Assembly: GCA_021014325.1 (NCBI GenBank)
Contig: CM037467.1
Location: forward strand, 496,001-560,000
From: Plazaster borealis
Lineage: Eukaryota; Echinodermata; Asteroidea; Forcipulatida; Labidiasteridae
DNA: 64,000 nucleotides
Reading direction: 5' to 3'
Positions 1 to 13,704 of the stretch are shown piece after piece. A model generated the notes under the pieces. That model worked only from the letters and a program-made list of their open reading frames with translations, was not told the DNA's origin and searched no databases. The translations under genes were made by a program, and so were the position numbers. The stretch's first letter is position 1. Every line of letters starts with the position of its first letter.

Positions 1-54
1 TGGGATGTGGATTGTTGTTTTGTATGAAATTGTCGTCTTTTGTCTCCCAGGTTT

Positions 55-275
55 GAACTAAACTTAAAATAATAAATAAAAACATTAATAGGGCTTACAT
101 AAACTAATAAGTAAATAAAGAAATATTAAATAAATAAATAAATAAGAAAAAAAATAAAGAAAAAAATAGCAATAAATAATTATCTAAATAAATAAATAAA
201 TACTTTAATACAAAAGTAAACAAATAAATAAGTAAGTAAATAAGGAAATAAATAGATGAACAAATAAAAAACACA
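55..275. repeat. AT-rich low-complexity tract (AAAT/AAATA repeats)
   Basis: The stretch is made of imperfect AAAT and AAATA units, with almost no C or G up to about 265. The 86-codon minus-strand reading frame across it is a product of this bias and is not a gene. Confidence 0.9.
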
Positions 276-2299
276 GCCCCTTTGAAGGAGCTCACTTGAA
301 GCAATAATAAAAATATTTCATAATGGTGTCCCTTTAAGTTAATACTGAATAATCGTCTAATCACATCACTTTAATTTATTCTTTATTGGAATGTATTACT
401 ATACTGTAATTTTGAACCAATGAGCAGCAGATTGCATCTTAATTTACCCTTTAGAAAATACAGTAGCAATTTGCATTAAGGTTGCAAAAAGCAGTTCCAC
501 TTGCTAGTTTGCACTTAACGCGATACATTATAACTGTATTGGACCGGTGTTAAGAGTTGACAAAACATACCTTGATGAATATACTCTGACCAGACACAAA
601 TTCATCAAGACAAGTCATACAAGTTCTTTAAAGTGTTGTCATGGCATCTTTCAAAAACGGCCGGCATAAATTTTAAAGTTACAAAATCAGTTGATTCTTT
701 ATAGATATAGAAAACATACATCACTAATTTGACATGTAATTCGTTTCTGTTTATTGAATGTATTAGTGTCAATTCATACACTTATAATTGTCAGTTTGTA
801 GGCCTAGTTAGTTTTTAGTTGTCGTGAAAGTCAATTTCTAATCATTTGTTCCTTTCTCTCGATGTGTCATGTTGAAACGACTCTGCATGAGGCTGAAGCC
901 TTTTTTTCTTGCCAGTTTTCTTTCTTCACTGAAAGAGTTAATTACAGTAAGCAACTTTGCGAAAACTAACTGTGGAAATGTCAGTCTGCAACACACATTT
1001 CAACGTGTTTTTAATGTGATGCTGTTCATAAACATCTCTGTAGAAACTTTTCTTCCAAAGTTCTTATTGTAGTTGACTCTGAAGTTCTGAACTATTATTA
1101 GATGTTAGTAACACTTTTAGATTCTAGAGAATCAAGTAGTAAGAAAACATGATCATTATGAAATCATTGATTTGATATAAATTCTTCAAATTGCTACTTT
1201 TATTGCCCATGATTGAATTTAACAAGTTATGATTATTTACACGCTTAGATAATGAAAAGCTTATGACCTCTGACCTTTAGGTTGAACCGTGTACTTTAGT
1301 TTCTGTATTAATTTATGATTGGATGGCAACTGATTGAAGACCAAACAACTCGTTCTTACTCCTTGTATGTTTATTTATGCAAATTAAGTTCATGCAAATA
1401 GTATGCAAATTGCATGCAAATTATAATTTAGTGTGTTAAACGTCACAGAGTAAATCATAAAACCCTCTGGTAATTGATGAATGTATGATATCGCCGTTAA
1501 TAAGAGAGTGTGATTTTTACCGATTGCTTCCAAAAAGACTTGTTTTTGGTTTGTAAATAAATGATTTTGGAAAGAATAACAGAAAGTGTCCGTTTCGTTT
1601 TCATTACATGATAGCTGCAATCTCAAGGTTACTTTTATATGGAAACCTTTTTCACCAAGGTAAGGCTTGCAGAAACTTCACAGCTAACAATGGTGGATTA
1701 TTAACTTGATTTGGATTTAGAATAAACTAATAACATATTTTTATGAACAGAAATGAGGTCAGTTCCCACGTTATTGTCATGCTTTATCAGGAGTTAATAT
1801 AGGCAGATAAAAACTATAAAAACATTGGATGCGGCGATATTATGCAAAGGTTGTCACTTTGTTCTACCGTCTGTCCTCCAAGATTTCAGATGAACACAGC
1901 AACTGTCCATAATTGGTTGTTGTCGGGGCTATGGAAATACCAAACTTTTCCCGTTCTATATGAATTTCAGCACATTTGTGAATCCAGTTGGACTTTGACA
2001 AAAGTAGTACAAAATTTAATTAAATTTGAATTTAAAAATGCAAAATTCGAGCACTGTTGTTTTCAAACTAACGGGTTTCAAATGCATAAAAATCTGTAGT
2101 TCTGCTGGTCTCTGTCTGATCCGGCCTGGAGATCACACCAAGGGTTCACAAAGATTTGCCCCGGTGGCTATCCACTGAGCATGATCCTACTTCCTACAAT
2201 GTTTGTTTTTTGGTTTGTTTTACTCCCTTGAGATTAAACCACACCCTTACTACTTATTCGAGTATTTGATCTACTCTTACGTAGCTGACGGAACAAATT
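276..2299. other. Intergenic, no gene seen
   Basis: Only short reading frames without recognisable domains occur here. There is a small cluster of ATGCAAAT-type octamers near 1380-1425, probably local duplication. Nothing else is supported. Confidence 0.6.
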
Positions 2300-2470
2300 A
2301 AATATCAAGTTGTATACCACAAGGGAAATTGACTGGGTACATTTTTTAATAATTTGGGGTTGAACAAAAACAAATTGACTAGAACCAACGACCTCCGGTT
2401 TAACGTGCCGGCTCTCTACCAACTGAGCTATCTATATGACCCTATTTTGGCGGTCTCCCTATTTTGTCAA
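2300..2470 (-). mobile_element. tRNA-derived SINE, minus strand (copy 1)
   Basis: Read on the minus strand, an A-box-like TAGCTCAGTTGGTAGAG is followed by a B-box region (GGTCGTTGGTTCTAGTC) and a downstream GTTCAACCCCAAAT segment. The same head occurs at 20221-20524 and 21941-22231. In this copy the shared module AAATATCAAGTTGTA...GAAATTGACTGG lies on the opposite side of the tRNA-like part compared with those copies, which suggests a unit that can be multimeric or permuted. The B box is degenerate, so it is likely inactive. Confidence 0.7.
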
Positions 2471-3679
2471 GGAATAAATTAAAATGACACACACAAACTG
2501 AGTTGTACAGGTGAAGGCTTATCCTGTGACTTAATTGTCACCTTTCCACTCAAGTAATTCCATCTTGAAGACCCGTAAGACCACGGTTCAAAGATTCAAA
2601 TGAACTTTACAGTATAAACATAAAGGAACTATACATGGATACAATGAATACACACTACAATGAAACGCATTGGAATCCATGGCTTGAATAACTGAGTGTA
2701 TCTGAAACTAGTCCATGACATCCAAATAATGAGAGCTAAAACATTTTGCTTCAAAGTAAATATAACACATTAAGTTATTAGTCTCACTGTCACAATGTGG
2801 GCCCTCTTTATCGTAGCTTGCTCCACCTCTTTTAAAGACAGTACTATTGAGCTCTAACACTTCCATCGCGAACAGACACAACATATCCTGAGCTATTAAC
2901 ATGGCAATGGGGCAGTGTACCTGTGCTGACTATCGAACCAGACTACACCAATGAGAGTCTGATACTAGACATCCACATCGAACAATCTACTCCACGTGGA
3001 AGGATGTTTGCTGACAAGGTGTTGCACAACATTCACCGTCACATACTCCCTCAGGTCCCCGGGTGAATAATAGCCTTCCGCCAGGCCAGCCCGAGGGGTA
3101 AAACACGCTGAACCCTTTTGCGAAACACGGACTATTTCTTCCCCCCTCCATACCGAGGAAGAGGTTACCTAATAATATATCGTCCATGGAGCTTCCTCCA
3201 TTGAAAAGAAAACACGACTGGTCATGCTCATGAACCTGACACACGGAAGTACAGAGTCATGTTTTTAGTTGTCAACATTGAAGTCATGACTTATTTTGGC
3301 ACCGATTGTCAATTTGGTTAAGGGACATAAAGCAACTGCCTTTCGGCTGAGCGACAACGCACACATTTTGAACCTATTGCGTGACTAAAGGTTGGTTGGT
3401 CCTTGTTCTATGGTTCTACCTTTGCTTTGGCATTCTTGGATAACAACTTCTTACCATGGAGGGGGTGTTACATGCCGACATGAGAGGACGAAGTGTATGC
3501 TATTAGCACAAAGTCACAACAACAACACTAAATAAATACAAAATGGAAACCTACACAACCTATAATATACCTATAACCTATATAATATAACCTATAATTA
3601 TTTAATGTTAGGGATCTACAAGAGCAAAACAAAACGTTCAAGGTAACTCCTTGTTTAAACCATCGTAGCCTGATGCTTC
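2471..3679. other. Intergenic, no gene seen
   Basis: No reading frame shows a recognisable protein. The stretch 2980-3250 is somewhat richer in GC, but no domain or splice pattern supports an exon. Confidence 0.55.
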
Positions 3680-4602
3680 ACAAAGGCAATGAACTCTACT
3701 CATGCCCCTGGTCATTGCCTTAGTGCCCCTTGCAGTCCTGATACTTCACAGAGACAACGGAGGCAATCACCCCCATGCCCCTGCATGGTCATTGCCTTGG
3801 TGCCTCTTACAGGCTTGATACATCACAGAGACAACAGAGGCAATCACCTCCATGTCCCCTGGTCATTGCCTTGGTGCCTCTTGCAGGCTTGATACATCAC
3901 AGAGACAACAGAGGCAATCACCTCCATGCCCCCTGGTCATTGCCTTGGTGCCTCTTGCAGGCTTGATACATCACAGAGACAACAGAGGCAATCACCTCCA
4001 TGCCCCCTGGTCATTGCCTTGGTGCCTCTTGCAGGCCTGATACATCACAGAGACAACAGAGGCAATCACCTCCATGCCCCCTGGGCATTGCCTTGGTGCC
4101 TCTTGCAGGCCTGATACATCACAGAGACAACAGAGGCAATCACCTCCATGCCCCCTGGTCATTGCCTTGGTGCCTCTTGCAGGCCTGATACTTCACAGAG
4201 ACAACAGAGGCAATCACCTCCATGCCTCCTGGTCATTGCCTTGGTGCCTCTTGCAGGCCTGATACTTCACAGAGACAACAGAGGCAATCACCTCCATGCC
4301 CCCTGGTCATTGCCTTGGTGCCTCTTGCAGGCCTGATACTTCACAGAGACAACAGAGGCAATCACCCCCATGCCCATGCATGGTCATTGCCTTGGTGCCT
4401 CTTGCAGGCCTGATACTTCACAGCTAGGCAACAGAGGCAATCACCTCCATGCCCCCTGGTCATGGTCTTCGTGCCTCTTGCAGGCCTGATACTTCACAGA
4501 TCACCTCCATGCCCCCTGGTCATTGCCTTAATGCCTCTTGCAGGCCTGATACTTCACGGAAACAACAGAGGCAATCACCTCCACTGGTCATTGCCTCGGT
4601 GC
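3680..4602. repeat. 74-bp minisatellite, about 12 units
   Basis: A 74-bp unit is repeated head to tail. Typical content is GATACTTCACAGAGACAAC, GAGGCAATCACCTCCATGCC, CCTGGTCATTGCCTTGGTGC and CTCTTGCAGGC. Unit starts step by 74 bp between about 3850 and 4300. Units near 3775 and 4370 carry small GCATGG-type insertions, and one unit near 4500 has lost roughly 15 bp. Each unit has short inverted arms (AGGCAAT...ATTGCCT). Because 74 is not a multiple of 3, the array gives a ladder of overlapping 62-codon frames; these are not genes. Confidence 0.95.
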
Positions 4603-4651
4603 TCCTTGAAATGTTCCCTTTGAAATTTGAATTTTCCCTCATAGAGGTGCC

Positions 4652-4712
4652 CGTTAATGAAGGAAACTGCCGTGTCTAACCAAGGTGGTAGAATAGACAC
4701 GGCAGTTTTCTA
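4652..4712. repeat. Short inverted repeat at minisatellite edge
   Basis: AAACTGCCGTGTCTA and TAGACACGGCAGTTT face each other across about 19 bp, just past the end of the 74-bp array. This could be the ends of a tiny MITE or a simple hairpin. Confidence 0.6.
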
Positions 4713-7700
4713 ATTCTACCTCCATGGTCTAACCATGGATGTAGAATGGTCTAACGAACCACAGAGAAAGGGTCCGTTCTCTATTACAGAACGAAGTATC
4801 GGACTAATATTGTGATCTGTGTGATACCCTTTTAGATAAAACAAAAATTATCCTATAATGCTGATGTAAAGGAAGTAAGTCGATCAAAGTTATTTGATAG
4901 GTTACTTCTGTTATACACGATGAAATCAATCCACATTGCAACGGAATACTGTACACAACGGTTAGAGTTGAATCGCATAATCACGCCTCTGTACCATTGC
5001 TACAATTGTAAATGACGAATTCTATAAGTTACAACGACACCTGCCTACTTGTAAATCACCTGACACTCGCTCGGAATGAGGTCTTGGCACGTTCCGACTG
5101 GCCTAATTGCTCTATCTTGCGTTACCTTCTGTGGCCCTAAGTGACAATGAAGACTGGGTGATATATGATCTGGAACCGGGAAAGCCTCGTTATTTGCGCA
5201 GTGCAATTTATGGACAAGTTGAGATGGTCAAGCATCGAACTCCTCGGATGGTTGATACAATTTGTTTTTCTTTTGATGGTCAATTAAGCCGCTACAAATC
5301 TCAACTTAATAATCCATGTAATAAAAAAGGGTTAATACTTATCACCATGAAGCAATAACTTCATGCATGGATGATACTTCCCCTCCCAGACTAATAAGTC
5401 TCCCTTAACTCTGGTTAAAAACCTCACCGTTTGAAATGGTACACAAAGTTTACAACAACATTCCCACCTTTATGACTAAAAAACATCACTACCAAAACCC
5501 AATATGATGTTTCGAAGGAATCAATATTACCTGATCAAAAATGTTAACCAATTACCACCGAGGACAAATAGTGTGAAACGTAGGAAAGGTTATTGAATGA
5601 ATCCTAAACAAAATCGAAACATTCACGCCTCGCCATTTTGTCGAGCTCCCAGTATACGTTGTATCGAATATGAGCGTAACTCTTTAAAGATCAGCTACCT
5701 TCCATCCTTATTGACCGTGTACAATAATGGAGGGAAACCCAGACGGCTTTGACGTGATGACTGTCATGGAAGAGGTAAGGAGAGAAATGTTGCTGGTATC
5801 CCCACCTTTGACACCATCAACACCGATTCCTTAAGGGCATTCATACTTCACAACTCATGGGGATTCAACTTTTTCTAACCCTGTCGACATGAAAGGTAAA
5901 CCCCAAAGAGTTCAATCATTGGCCGACCCGCCACGTTAAAAACGTGACCCAAGCAGCTCCACCAAAGGGGACAAAAAACGTGTGAGATTTCTAGCCTAGA
6001 AACGGGTTAGATCAAAAGATCTGCATTCGATGAGTTTCCGCGGTGTGAATTTGTCTAAGATTTCAGATTGTTTGGCCAGACCGGGTCGTTGTTATTTCGG
6101 TCGCATTCGTCAAAATGTGACACCTTTGTGTCACACGTCGCACGAAGAAGGATATCTTTTACCACCAGTGACGTGACAGTAATGACAATAACAGGCTTAG
6201 AGGTGGAATATGCACGACAAAGTTGACACCCGAAGAAAAACTGTGTATAAAGAAAGAAATTAAATGATTTGATATAATAATTGAGCCCATCTGTAAAATG
6301 GTGGCGGAAAAGAACGCGTGCGTCCTCAATCTACGGACTGATAATTTGCTGTCCTCATACAAACCAATACCTCGTTTAAACTTGAGGAAGAAATTACCCC
6401 AGGGCAGAGTGTCTTTGCACAGGCAAGTGATTGCCTTGAATACTTGGACCACCACCCTTTACCCCCTTCCCCTTTCGCGGCAGCAGTACATGCAGCTCTT
6501 GGAGTCATGGTCATGGTGTACGATGGCTAAACAAGAGAATAATGTCGGGTACCCTAAATTCGAGTCCCAAGGTTAGAGGGACGTCGCTGTGGTACAAATT
6601 GGCCACATGCCCCTTGCCCCAGACCCCTTGAACCGAAAATGGAATGATCCTCAATCATTAACAAACATGAAATTCAAGTTGATGCGTTATCAATGAAAGA
6701 TGCATGGTTCTTCCATCAATCCCATGATGCAATGACAATAATGATGGTCTATAGTCCAAGGTGAATGAAATGTATGGAGTCCATTAGGAGCCAAACTAAC
6801 CTTGAATAACTTTACCACAATAGTCAAGTAAATAAGATCACAGATCTTGCTTACTTCCGATATGTCACGTTTTGAAACCCCTCGGTTTTCCAGATTTTCT
6901 CCTGGGATTAATTGAAACCAATCTATGGATATAACTATACACAGATGATTTAGGACCACAAAGTAACTTAAAGGTCCTCGTTGGGTTTGGGAAGAGCCAG
7001 TTTAATTCAACAATCATCAGTAACCACAACAAACCTATCAAAATATCACAAAAGAAAATATTATCAATGGTTTATGTTTTGTCAGTGTTTTCGTGTTAGC
7101 TAAATTAAGCTTTGGGGAAATTTCCAATACAGCACGGCGGTCGGCGAGTACCACCAGCAAAGAACTTTTATTACAGAAAATAATTAACAAGCTGCGTGTG
7201 TGGCTTTGTTTTACGAGGCGCGTCCCTCTCTTTTTGGCCCTACCCCGTCGACACTCTTTTGAGCTAGCTGTTTCCTCCTACAATTTCGGCTGGTATTCCG
7301 TATTGAATTTAAAACATAGGGCCTATAAATCAAACGACCAAAACCTAAGACGGCGAGTATCCCTTTCTCGTTATGATCTGTAAGTTTACCAATACTCCAA
7401 CCTCAAGAAATCACAAATTTTATTACACCAATGCAATATCAAGGTCAGTGACTTTATGACAGAGCTTCCCATCTTCGAGTGTGGTCTTCACCATGGTTCA
7501 GAACCATTTTTGGAAATCTTAGACGCTGCCGAAAAAAATATATTTCAATTGAAACGGTTCAAAGGTATACACGCCATGGTTTCCCTTTGGCTCATAAATT
7601 ACCTACAGATCAAAACAGTGCTCTACATATGTCAGCGCGTTGTCCACGCTCCCCGGCCCTCTATACAGCTAGAGAGCAATAAGTTGGTGGAAAAACCCAA

Positions 7701-10700
7701 ACGGGGGGATTCACGATCTGCTTGTTTTTACAGAAATGTTGGTTTATTTTCGCAAAGTTCATTAACTGGTTTGTGTATGCAAACAGACGGCACTGACAGT
7801 GTTATGACATTGTTAGGATCGGGGCTTTACTTGTACAGTTAGGTCTTGACTCTCCAGCGGTACCAATGTTTTCATAGAGATTCTCTGTGGCTTTCATGAC
7901 ATAGAATAATACACAATAATTCACATCTTCACAAGACGGTTGTTTCTTCAAGGAGAAGAGTCCTCATAAACTTGATGATAAATGACAAATTTGTTATAAG
8001 GGACGTTGTTGAATTAGTCATTTTTATTGTATCAAAACAAGACATAAATTTTATGAATTGTGAGCATTTCAAATATTTCCCCAGACATTGACAACGCTAG
8101 GAAATTAATGGTTTCTAGAAATCAGGGTAAATGGTTATTTTGTGTGAAGTATCGAAGCTGTTTGCAGAACTGTCGCGCTAGAAAACGAATCCATGGAATT
8201 TCCCACGTATAAGCTAACACATGAGGGCGCTATTACCAAAGCAAATTATACAATCTATTGAGACCCTGTTTACAGATTTAATGAATAATATGTACAAACA
8301 TGCTTTATAAAACTTAAAAGCTTAAATACTTTTTGAGTAATGGTCTGTTCCATTTAATTGACAATTACCGATTTTATACTTTTAACAGATCTAGTAAACA
8401 TGACAAAGCGTAAATCCTTTGACGGATCTGGCGCCTCTTGGAGGACACAGAGAATATACCCTCCACGTCTTGTCAATGTCTTGAAATCCTCTGAAAATTA
8501 TCCTCAAGGATCGAAGAGTTGTCGTTTAAAAAGGGGGCGTTTCCCTTACAAAACTGTAATACCGTTTCCTTCACAGTGAACATCCTTTTTTTGTCGGAGT
8601 TTTGGCTTCACAGTATCGGCGTGAACAAGGAGGAAACTATAGACGTTGGTGGCAGAAGTCTCTATAAAGCATAATCAGAGAGCATATGGTCTTTCTAATT
8701 TACTATTAATGAAATTATTCTAATCAGACGTGGATGTCGATTGTCGACAAATAATTATAATTTCTAATAGTTAAAATATAATTTGCCCCCTTTCGTAGTT
8801 CGTCTTGAGTGATCTCATTTTTAGAACCGTTCAAGGACAAATTTCATTAAAATCTCCTTTTGGAGCTCAGGTAATTTTAAAAAGTTCCTGCATCTTGGGA
8901 ATTGGTGAGTTTTTGCAACATTTTTTCATTAATGAAATCTAGGTCAATGACTTGGGGATGATTGACAGACAAGTCGAAGGGGCCAAGGCCGGTTGCCGAG
9001 CCGTGGAACACATCGGAAATTATTGATAAAAATTATCAAGTCGCTGGAATGTATATTGGACGATTGGCCTTGTACACGAAGTGGGCCGTACGGTAAAATG
9101 TGACATGTGCGTTTGAGCTATAGGGTTGATTGTCTCAGAGTCAGACACACACACGTACGCGCTGTCACTTGCACAACATTCTTACCGTTGAGGGAGCTAT
9201 TGCGAATTTGTTTTACTTTATTATCAGCATCGAATCTTTTACATTTTGCCAGGAAATGATTGGTTCCTAAGAAACAACTAGAATTAGTACTTTACTCGCA
9301 GTTTATTCGGTTACAAAGTGCTTCTTTTCGACTTTTTTTTTGTTTTGCTTTGGTTTTAGAATTGATAGGGTCGATCACCCTATGATGAGAAGCGGTTGAG
9401 TCGTCTATCTAGACCTATACTTGTTGTAGAAAAAAAGAGATTGATCCATACTTAAAAGTTAATTGGATTAAGAAATTTAATTACGAGTTATCTTTCCGGG
9501 ACCCTGACCCTTCTTCATCTCTAAGACAAACCAAAGAAGTCACTGACTTCAAGAGGATGCTGGTAGTGTAGAGTGTATCCACTCTATCAGTAAATGTTCA
9601 GCTACCGTATACCACAGCGGGGCAAGCACCGCGCATCAAGCGAGAACCTACCGGGGAATCTTCACGCTACGACGGTCAACGCGGAGGTAGAAATTCCCTA
9701 CGGACGAGGCCCGGGTGAACGACAATTACGCGTCTCGCAGCTGACGCGGATTTGTACGGGGATGAAAATAGCAGATATGGGCTACCAGCGTTGTTCTCAC
9801 CATATAGGTTCAAGGGCGGCCGCTGGAACTTAACTCTGAATTGGAGCAAGATTTGAGAGAAAGTAAGGCTCTTTATCTAACACGTCTGTCAACAGCGCAG
9901 TTGGTGCCTGTGTATTGTGGGGCTTCTCTACACTCTAAATCTGATTTCTGCGTTCTGGTATTACAGCGGTCTAATGTTTATGACTTTGACACACTTTGCG
10001 GATTGAACTTTTGCAGTTGGTATTGAACTGGAACATTAGTTTTGAGTCCGCATTTAATACAGTACCGGATCCACCAATTACAGTTATGAATATCTCTTTA
10101 ATACCTAAAGAACAGCTCAGTTATAGTTCCACATGATGGCTGTAACAAATGTTTTATGCATACCAGCAAACGCTTTCTGTATCTATACATCTTCCCCAGA
10201 CAAATTGATTCTTCTAAAGGTTCCTCCTTCAAATTCATGCTAAATACACTCAAGATTTCGGATTTTATATGGACAAAAGTCTGTATGATTAGCTTTTCCT
10301 CCTGAATTCTGCGTTTCAAGTTTGAAATAAATTACGGTATGAAAACAAACGGTGGCACGTATCAACTACTTTCAAATTCATTTGCAAAATGATGTCTTTA
10401 TGTTCGGAGTAGGATACTGAGTAAAGTTTACGTCCCCATAGATCAAAAAAGAGTAAGGTTAAACTGTCATAACTTTGTTACCGAAATGCATTTAAGGCAT
10501 TTCCCAATAGGCACACATTGTGGTTTCTAAACGACAATCTTAAGCTACACAATATTTATAAAAGACTGGAAATTATAAACTTGATTAATAAAACCACAAT
10601 CCCTCGGGAATAACACATTAAGATATCTAGTTTAACGAGTCCGACAGCCAGACACGTTTCCTTTCCACGTGTACAAGTTTACGATAGTAATTGAAGTTGA

Positions 10701-11866
10701 CTGCTTAAATTAACGCTGAGGTAGAAATCCCGTACGTCTGAACTATTAGTTATGCTTTAAAAATGTTACTGGATCCCGAAGAATCAATTTGAGTACAACT
10801 TGGAGATGATGGCACAACCCGGCCCATATTGCAGCATTACTTTTGAGAACTTGTGAACCGCCGAGTTACTCGACAACCGGGGAGGAACAAACAAATTGGA
10901 GTTATAGCCCCACTGGGGGTTCTTGTTTTGTCAAGTTGTCGATAAGCTTAAATGTGATAATTTCAATGTTTTTAAAACTATTTTTCCATTTACACGCAGA
11001 CAATGTGTTGTTTGTACACTCATGTCAGATTATCTTGTAAACAAATTGTAAATGGCATAACAAGAGCTCTGAAAGGGGGCTGGTTTGTGAGAAATGCAAA
11101 CGAAAAGTTTTAATTGGTCAGGCGTGCCCCCCCCCCTAGAAAAAATGATGTGCCCCTTCCCTTAAAATTTTACCCTAAATAGTTTCGGTGGTGACTTTGA
11201 CCATGCTTCGACGAATATAGAATAGACAGGTTATTTTTTTATAGTCGGAGTTAGTTTAATTATACTTCAACTTGTGATTATAGTCAATATATGATTGTTG
11301 TTAAATACAGATCTTGTGAATTGCCAACAATGAACTTATGAAGGAGTAACAGTCATAAAACGGCGCATGAGCAAACTACTTGGAGTCATCAAACTGACCA
11401 ATCAACGGTGGTCTTCGATGCAGGTTTGTCACCCCACGCCGTCCGCAAAGAGTAAAAAACACACCATTGATTTAACCCCTTGGTTGTTTCTAAACACAAT
11501 GTGGGTTTGATTTAAACATGGTACCTCACCTCCATTGCAGGAACTGCCAGATTTCCAAGTTCACTTCTCCTGGGACCAGAGGCTACTTGTGTTTTGACAA
11601 AGCAAGGGGGCACATCGTCGTGTTTTCGAAACATAAAGATCTCAAAACCATGGTTGACGTGGGGGAGTGTAGACCTGTTAAGAATGGAAATGTCGAGGTT
11701 GTTAAGTGGAATGGTGCGGGTAATGGCTTTATGTGTCTACCTGATTGTAGCGTTAATTAACTTGTCTTGACAGTTACACGCAAAACTATACAGAGAGGAA
11801 TTCAGTGTGGATGGGAGGCAATGAATATTGACCAAATGTTCAATACTAGGGCCCTTTTCGAAATCC
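4713..11866. other. Gene-poor stretch
   Basis: Reading frames here (for example 5107-5358, 7456-7842, 9594-9833, 11518-11760) have no domains I recognise and no consistent flanking splice signals. The module GAGGTAGAAATYCCSTACG occurs at both about 9685 and about 10720, so part of this region may be old duplicated or transposon-derived DNA. No gene is supported. Confidence 0.5.
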
Positions 11867-11900
11867 CGGCTTGGGCATGGGCATGGGCATGGGCATGGGT
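11867..11900. repeat. Short GGGCAT hexamer tandem repeat
   Basis: TTGGGCATGGGCATGGGCAT contains four to five GGGCAT units in a row. It follows CCCTTTTCGAAATCCC, an end resembling the element at 13705-13847, so it may be slippage inside an old MITE. Confidence 0.75.
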
Positions 11901-11960
11901 TCCGTGTTCCGTCCACCAGCGTACATTTTCCAAATAACTGATTTCAAAACAAAACTGCTT

Positions 11961-12145
11961 TACACTGCAAAAACCGGGGTGTTAAAATTGACACCATGGG
12001 TGTTAAAATAACACACATATGTAATTGTTTTTGCAGATATTAGTGTTATTGTAACATCCTATGGTGTAAATTTAGGTTTGTTTGTGTGTATCTGTATATG
12101 ACAACACCCATGGTGTCAATTTAACACCCCAGTTTTTGCAGTGTA
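11961..12145. mobile_element. TA-flanked MITE with CACTGCAAAAAC ends
   Basis: The ends are near-perfect inverted repeats of about 45 bp: TACACTGCAAAAACCGGGGT at the left and ACCCCAGTTTTTGCAGTGTA at the right, continuing inward through GTTAAAATTGACACCATGGG and its complement. Both ends are bounded by TA, consistent with a Tc1/mariner-like target duplication. It is about 185 bp with no coding capacity, so it would be non-autonomous. Confidence 0.85.
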
Positions 12146-12344
12146 GGTCTGATTGAAACAGGAATGCTAAGCTGCAGTACCGTTACGTTGAGACTCCTTC
12201 CCCATGACACAAAATGCCGTAGCTCGATGTCATTCCACAAATGGGACCTGACTTGTTTTCCACGTTAGCCTCAATTTGGCCACGTACTTTTTGAGAGAGA
12301 GGTTGTGAATGATCTCAGAGCCCTGTTAGCCTTGTTGAGGTCTG

Positions 12345-12697
12345 TTGGACACTTAGGCCGAGTGGTTTAGAGCATCGAATTCAAGTTCTGGTGATTAAGT
12401 CATCGATGTGTGGGCTCGAATCCCGGCCATGACATTTGTGTCCTTGAGCAATATTATGCTTTACTATAATTGCTTCTCTTCACCCAGGGGTATGAATGGG
12501 TACATGCAAGGGTAGAGGTTGATATTGTGTTTGAAAAAGCCTTCGGAGTGCCACGGCAGGTCGGGGCTGTATACTCCCCAGGAGGCTGAGAAAGATTAAA
12601 GGAATGTTATTGGCCCAATGACCAGGGCACTAATGTAAAGCGCATTGATATGTTATTGTAAAATACGCTATATAAGAACTAGTTATTATTATTATTA
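12345..12697 (+). mobile_element. tRNA-derived SINE with TTA-repeat tail
   Basis: A tRNA-like head has an A box near 12357 (GGCCGAGTGGTTTAGAGC) and a B box near 12413 (GGCTCGAATCCCGG). About 260 bp of body follows, including CACCCAGGGGTATGAATGGG, GTAAAGCGCATTGATATG and TATATAAGAAC, and a terminal (TTA)n tail. The head looks like a leucine or serine type tRNA. Family name not assigned. Confidence 0.8.
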
Positions 12698-13704
12698 GGG
12701 AGTGCACTGTTTACCCAAACCTAATAGTGTCATTATGTACACGATATCTCAAAATAGATTATTGGGGGGTAGAACATGAGGTTTTTCAATGGCACCGTTT
12801 CCCTTTAAAGTTGGCATTTATACGAGAAATACATGCAACATTCAGATAGTGGTGAACTATGTGTAGCTAATTATACAAAGCTCGTCTGAAACCTAAATTT
12901 AAAACACTGTTAAATGACTTCAATGTGTCCATTGCTTGTTACCACTGGGTATTTAGTGGCGCGCCCATGGTTGGGAAACATACGTCACGGCCCATTAACG
13001 TTGGGATTCATATAGGTATAGGAAGAGAAAACTGACTTTTCATGCTTGTTGACATTTATGTTGGTTTATTTTGGACTTATGGGTGAAGGGGGAAAGGGGT
13101 TCTCGTTGCAGGATTGGGGTTTGCATTCAGTTAACCGGATGGTTTTGGTTGGTTGTTTTTTTGTCACCTATAGTTGGATGACACAGTAAGGTCGGATCGA
13201 TTGTCGTCTGGAATGTCACAAAAGTCCATGCGTCGTGTTCCAGTCGAAACTGTCATCGTGACTGTCATCAAAATAGCAGACCAGTCTGCTTAGATAAAGC
13301 AACTTGTTTAACCTCTAAAAAGGGACCGTTGTTATAGACGGTGCATGCCTGGCGGGAATTCGAACATTGGGACTCGAAAGTGCGCGAGTTTGTTTCTTTC
13401 ACGCGTTAATAGCAATGTATACGTGGGTCCAAAGTGGTCCCCGCGCGAGACTTGCAAGGTGCATTAGAGTAAAATCTTCACAGACAAATAAACAGTCACA
13501 AATAACCTTCAGATGATATTATGTTAAACCCATTTTACACTAATAATTGCAATTGATTTTTGTGAAAACTGAGGTCATTCCTGTTTTTTCTTCAAAGCAT
13601 CGATCAGACAGAGAAGACGTGGCCCACAACATAAAACAAGGAAAGTACTCTTTTCCCCGTTCGCACGTCTGGTAACCACTCATCATAGGCAACTACGCAT
13701 CAGT
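12698..13704. other. Intergenic, no gene seen
   Basis: No reading frame with a recognisable product and no clear repeat boundary was found. Confidence 0.5.

Noticed and set aside
3689..4679. Ladder of 62-codon frames with near-identical products
   Set aside because: They are shifted readings of the same 74-bp tandem repeat.
5107..5358. Frame with a protein-like composition (SDNEDWVIYDLEPGKPRYLR)
   Set aside because: It starts at a non-ATG codon and matches no family I know. It could be a transposon remnant, but I cannot support it.
7456..7842. 128-codon frame as a gene
   Set aside because: No recognisable domain, signal peptide or flanking splice support; compatible with chance.
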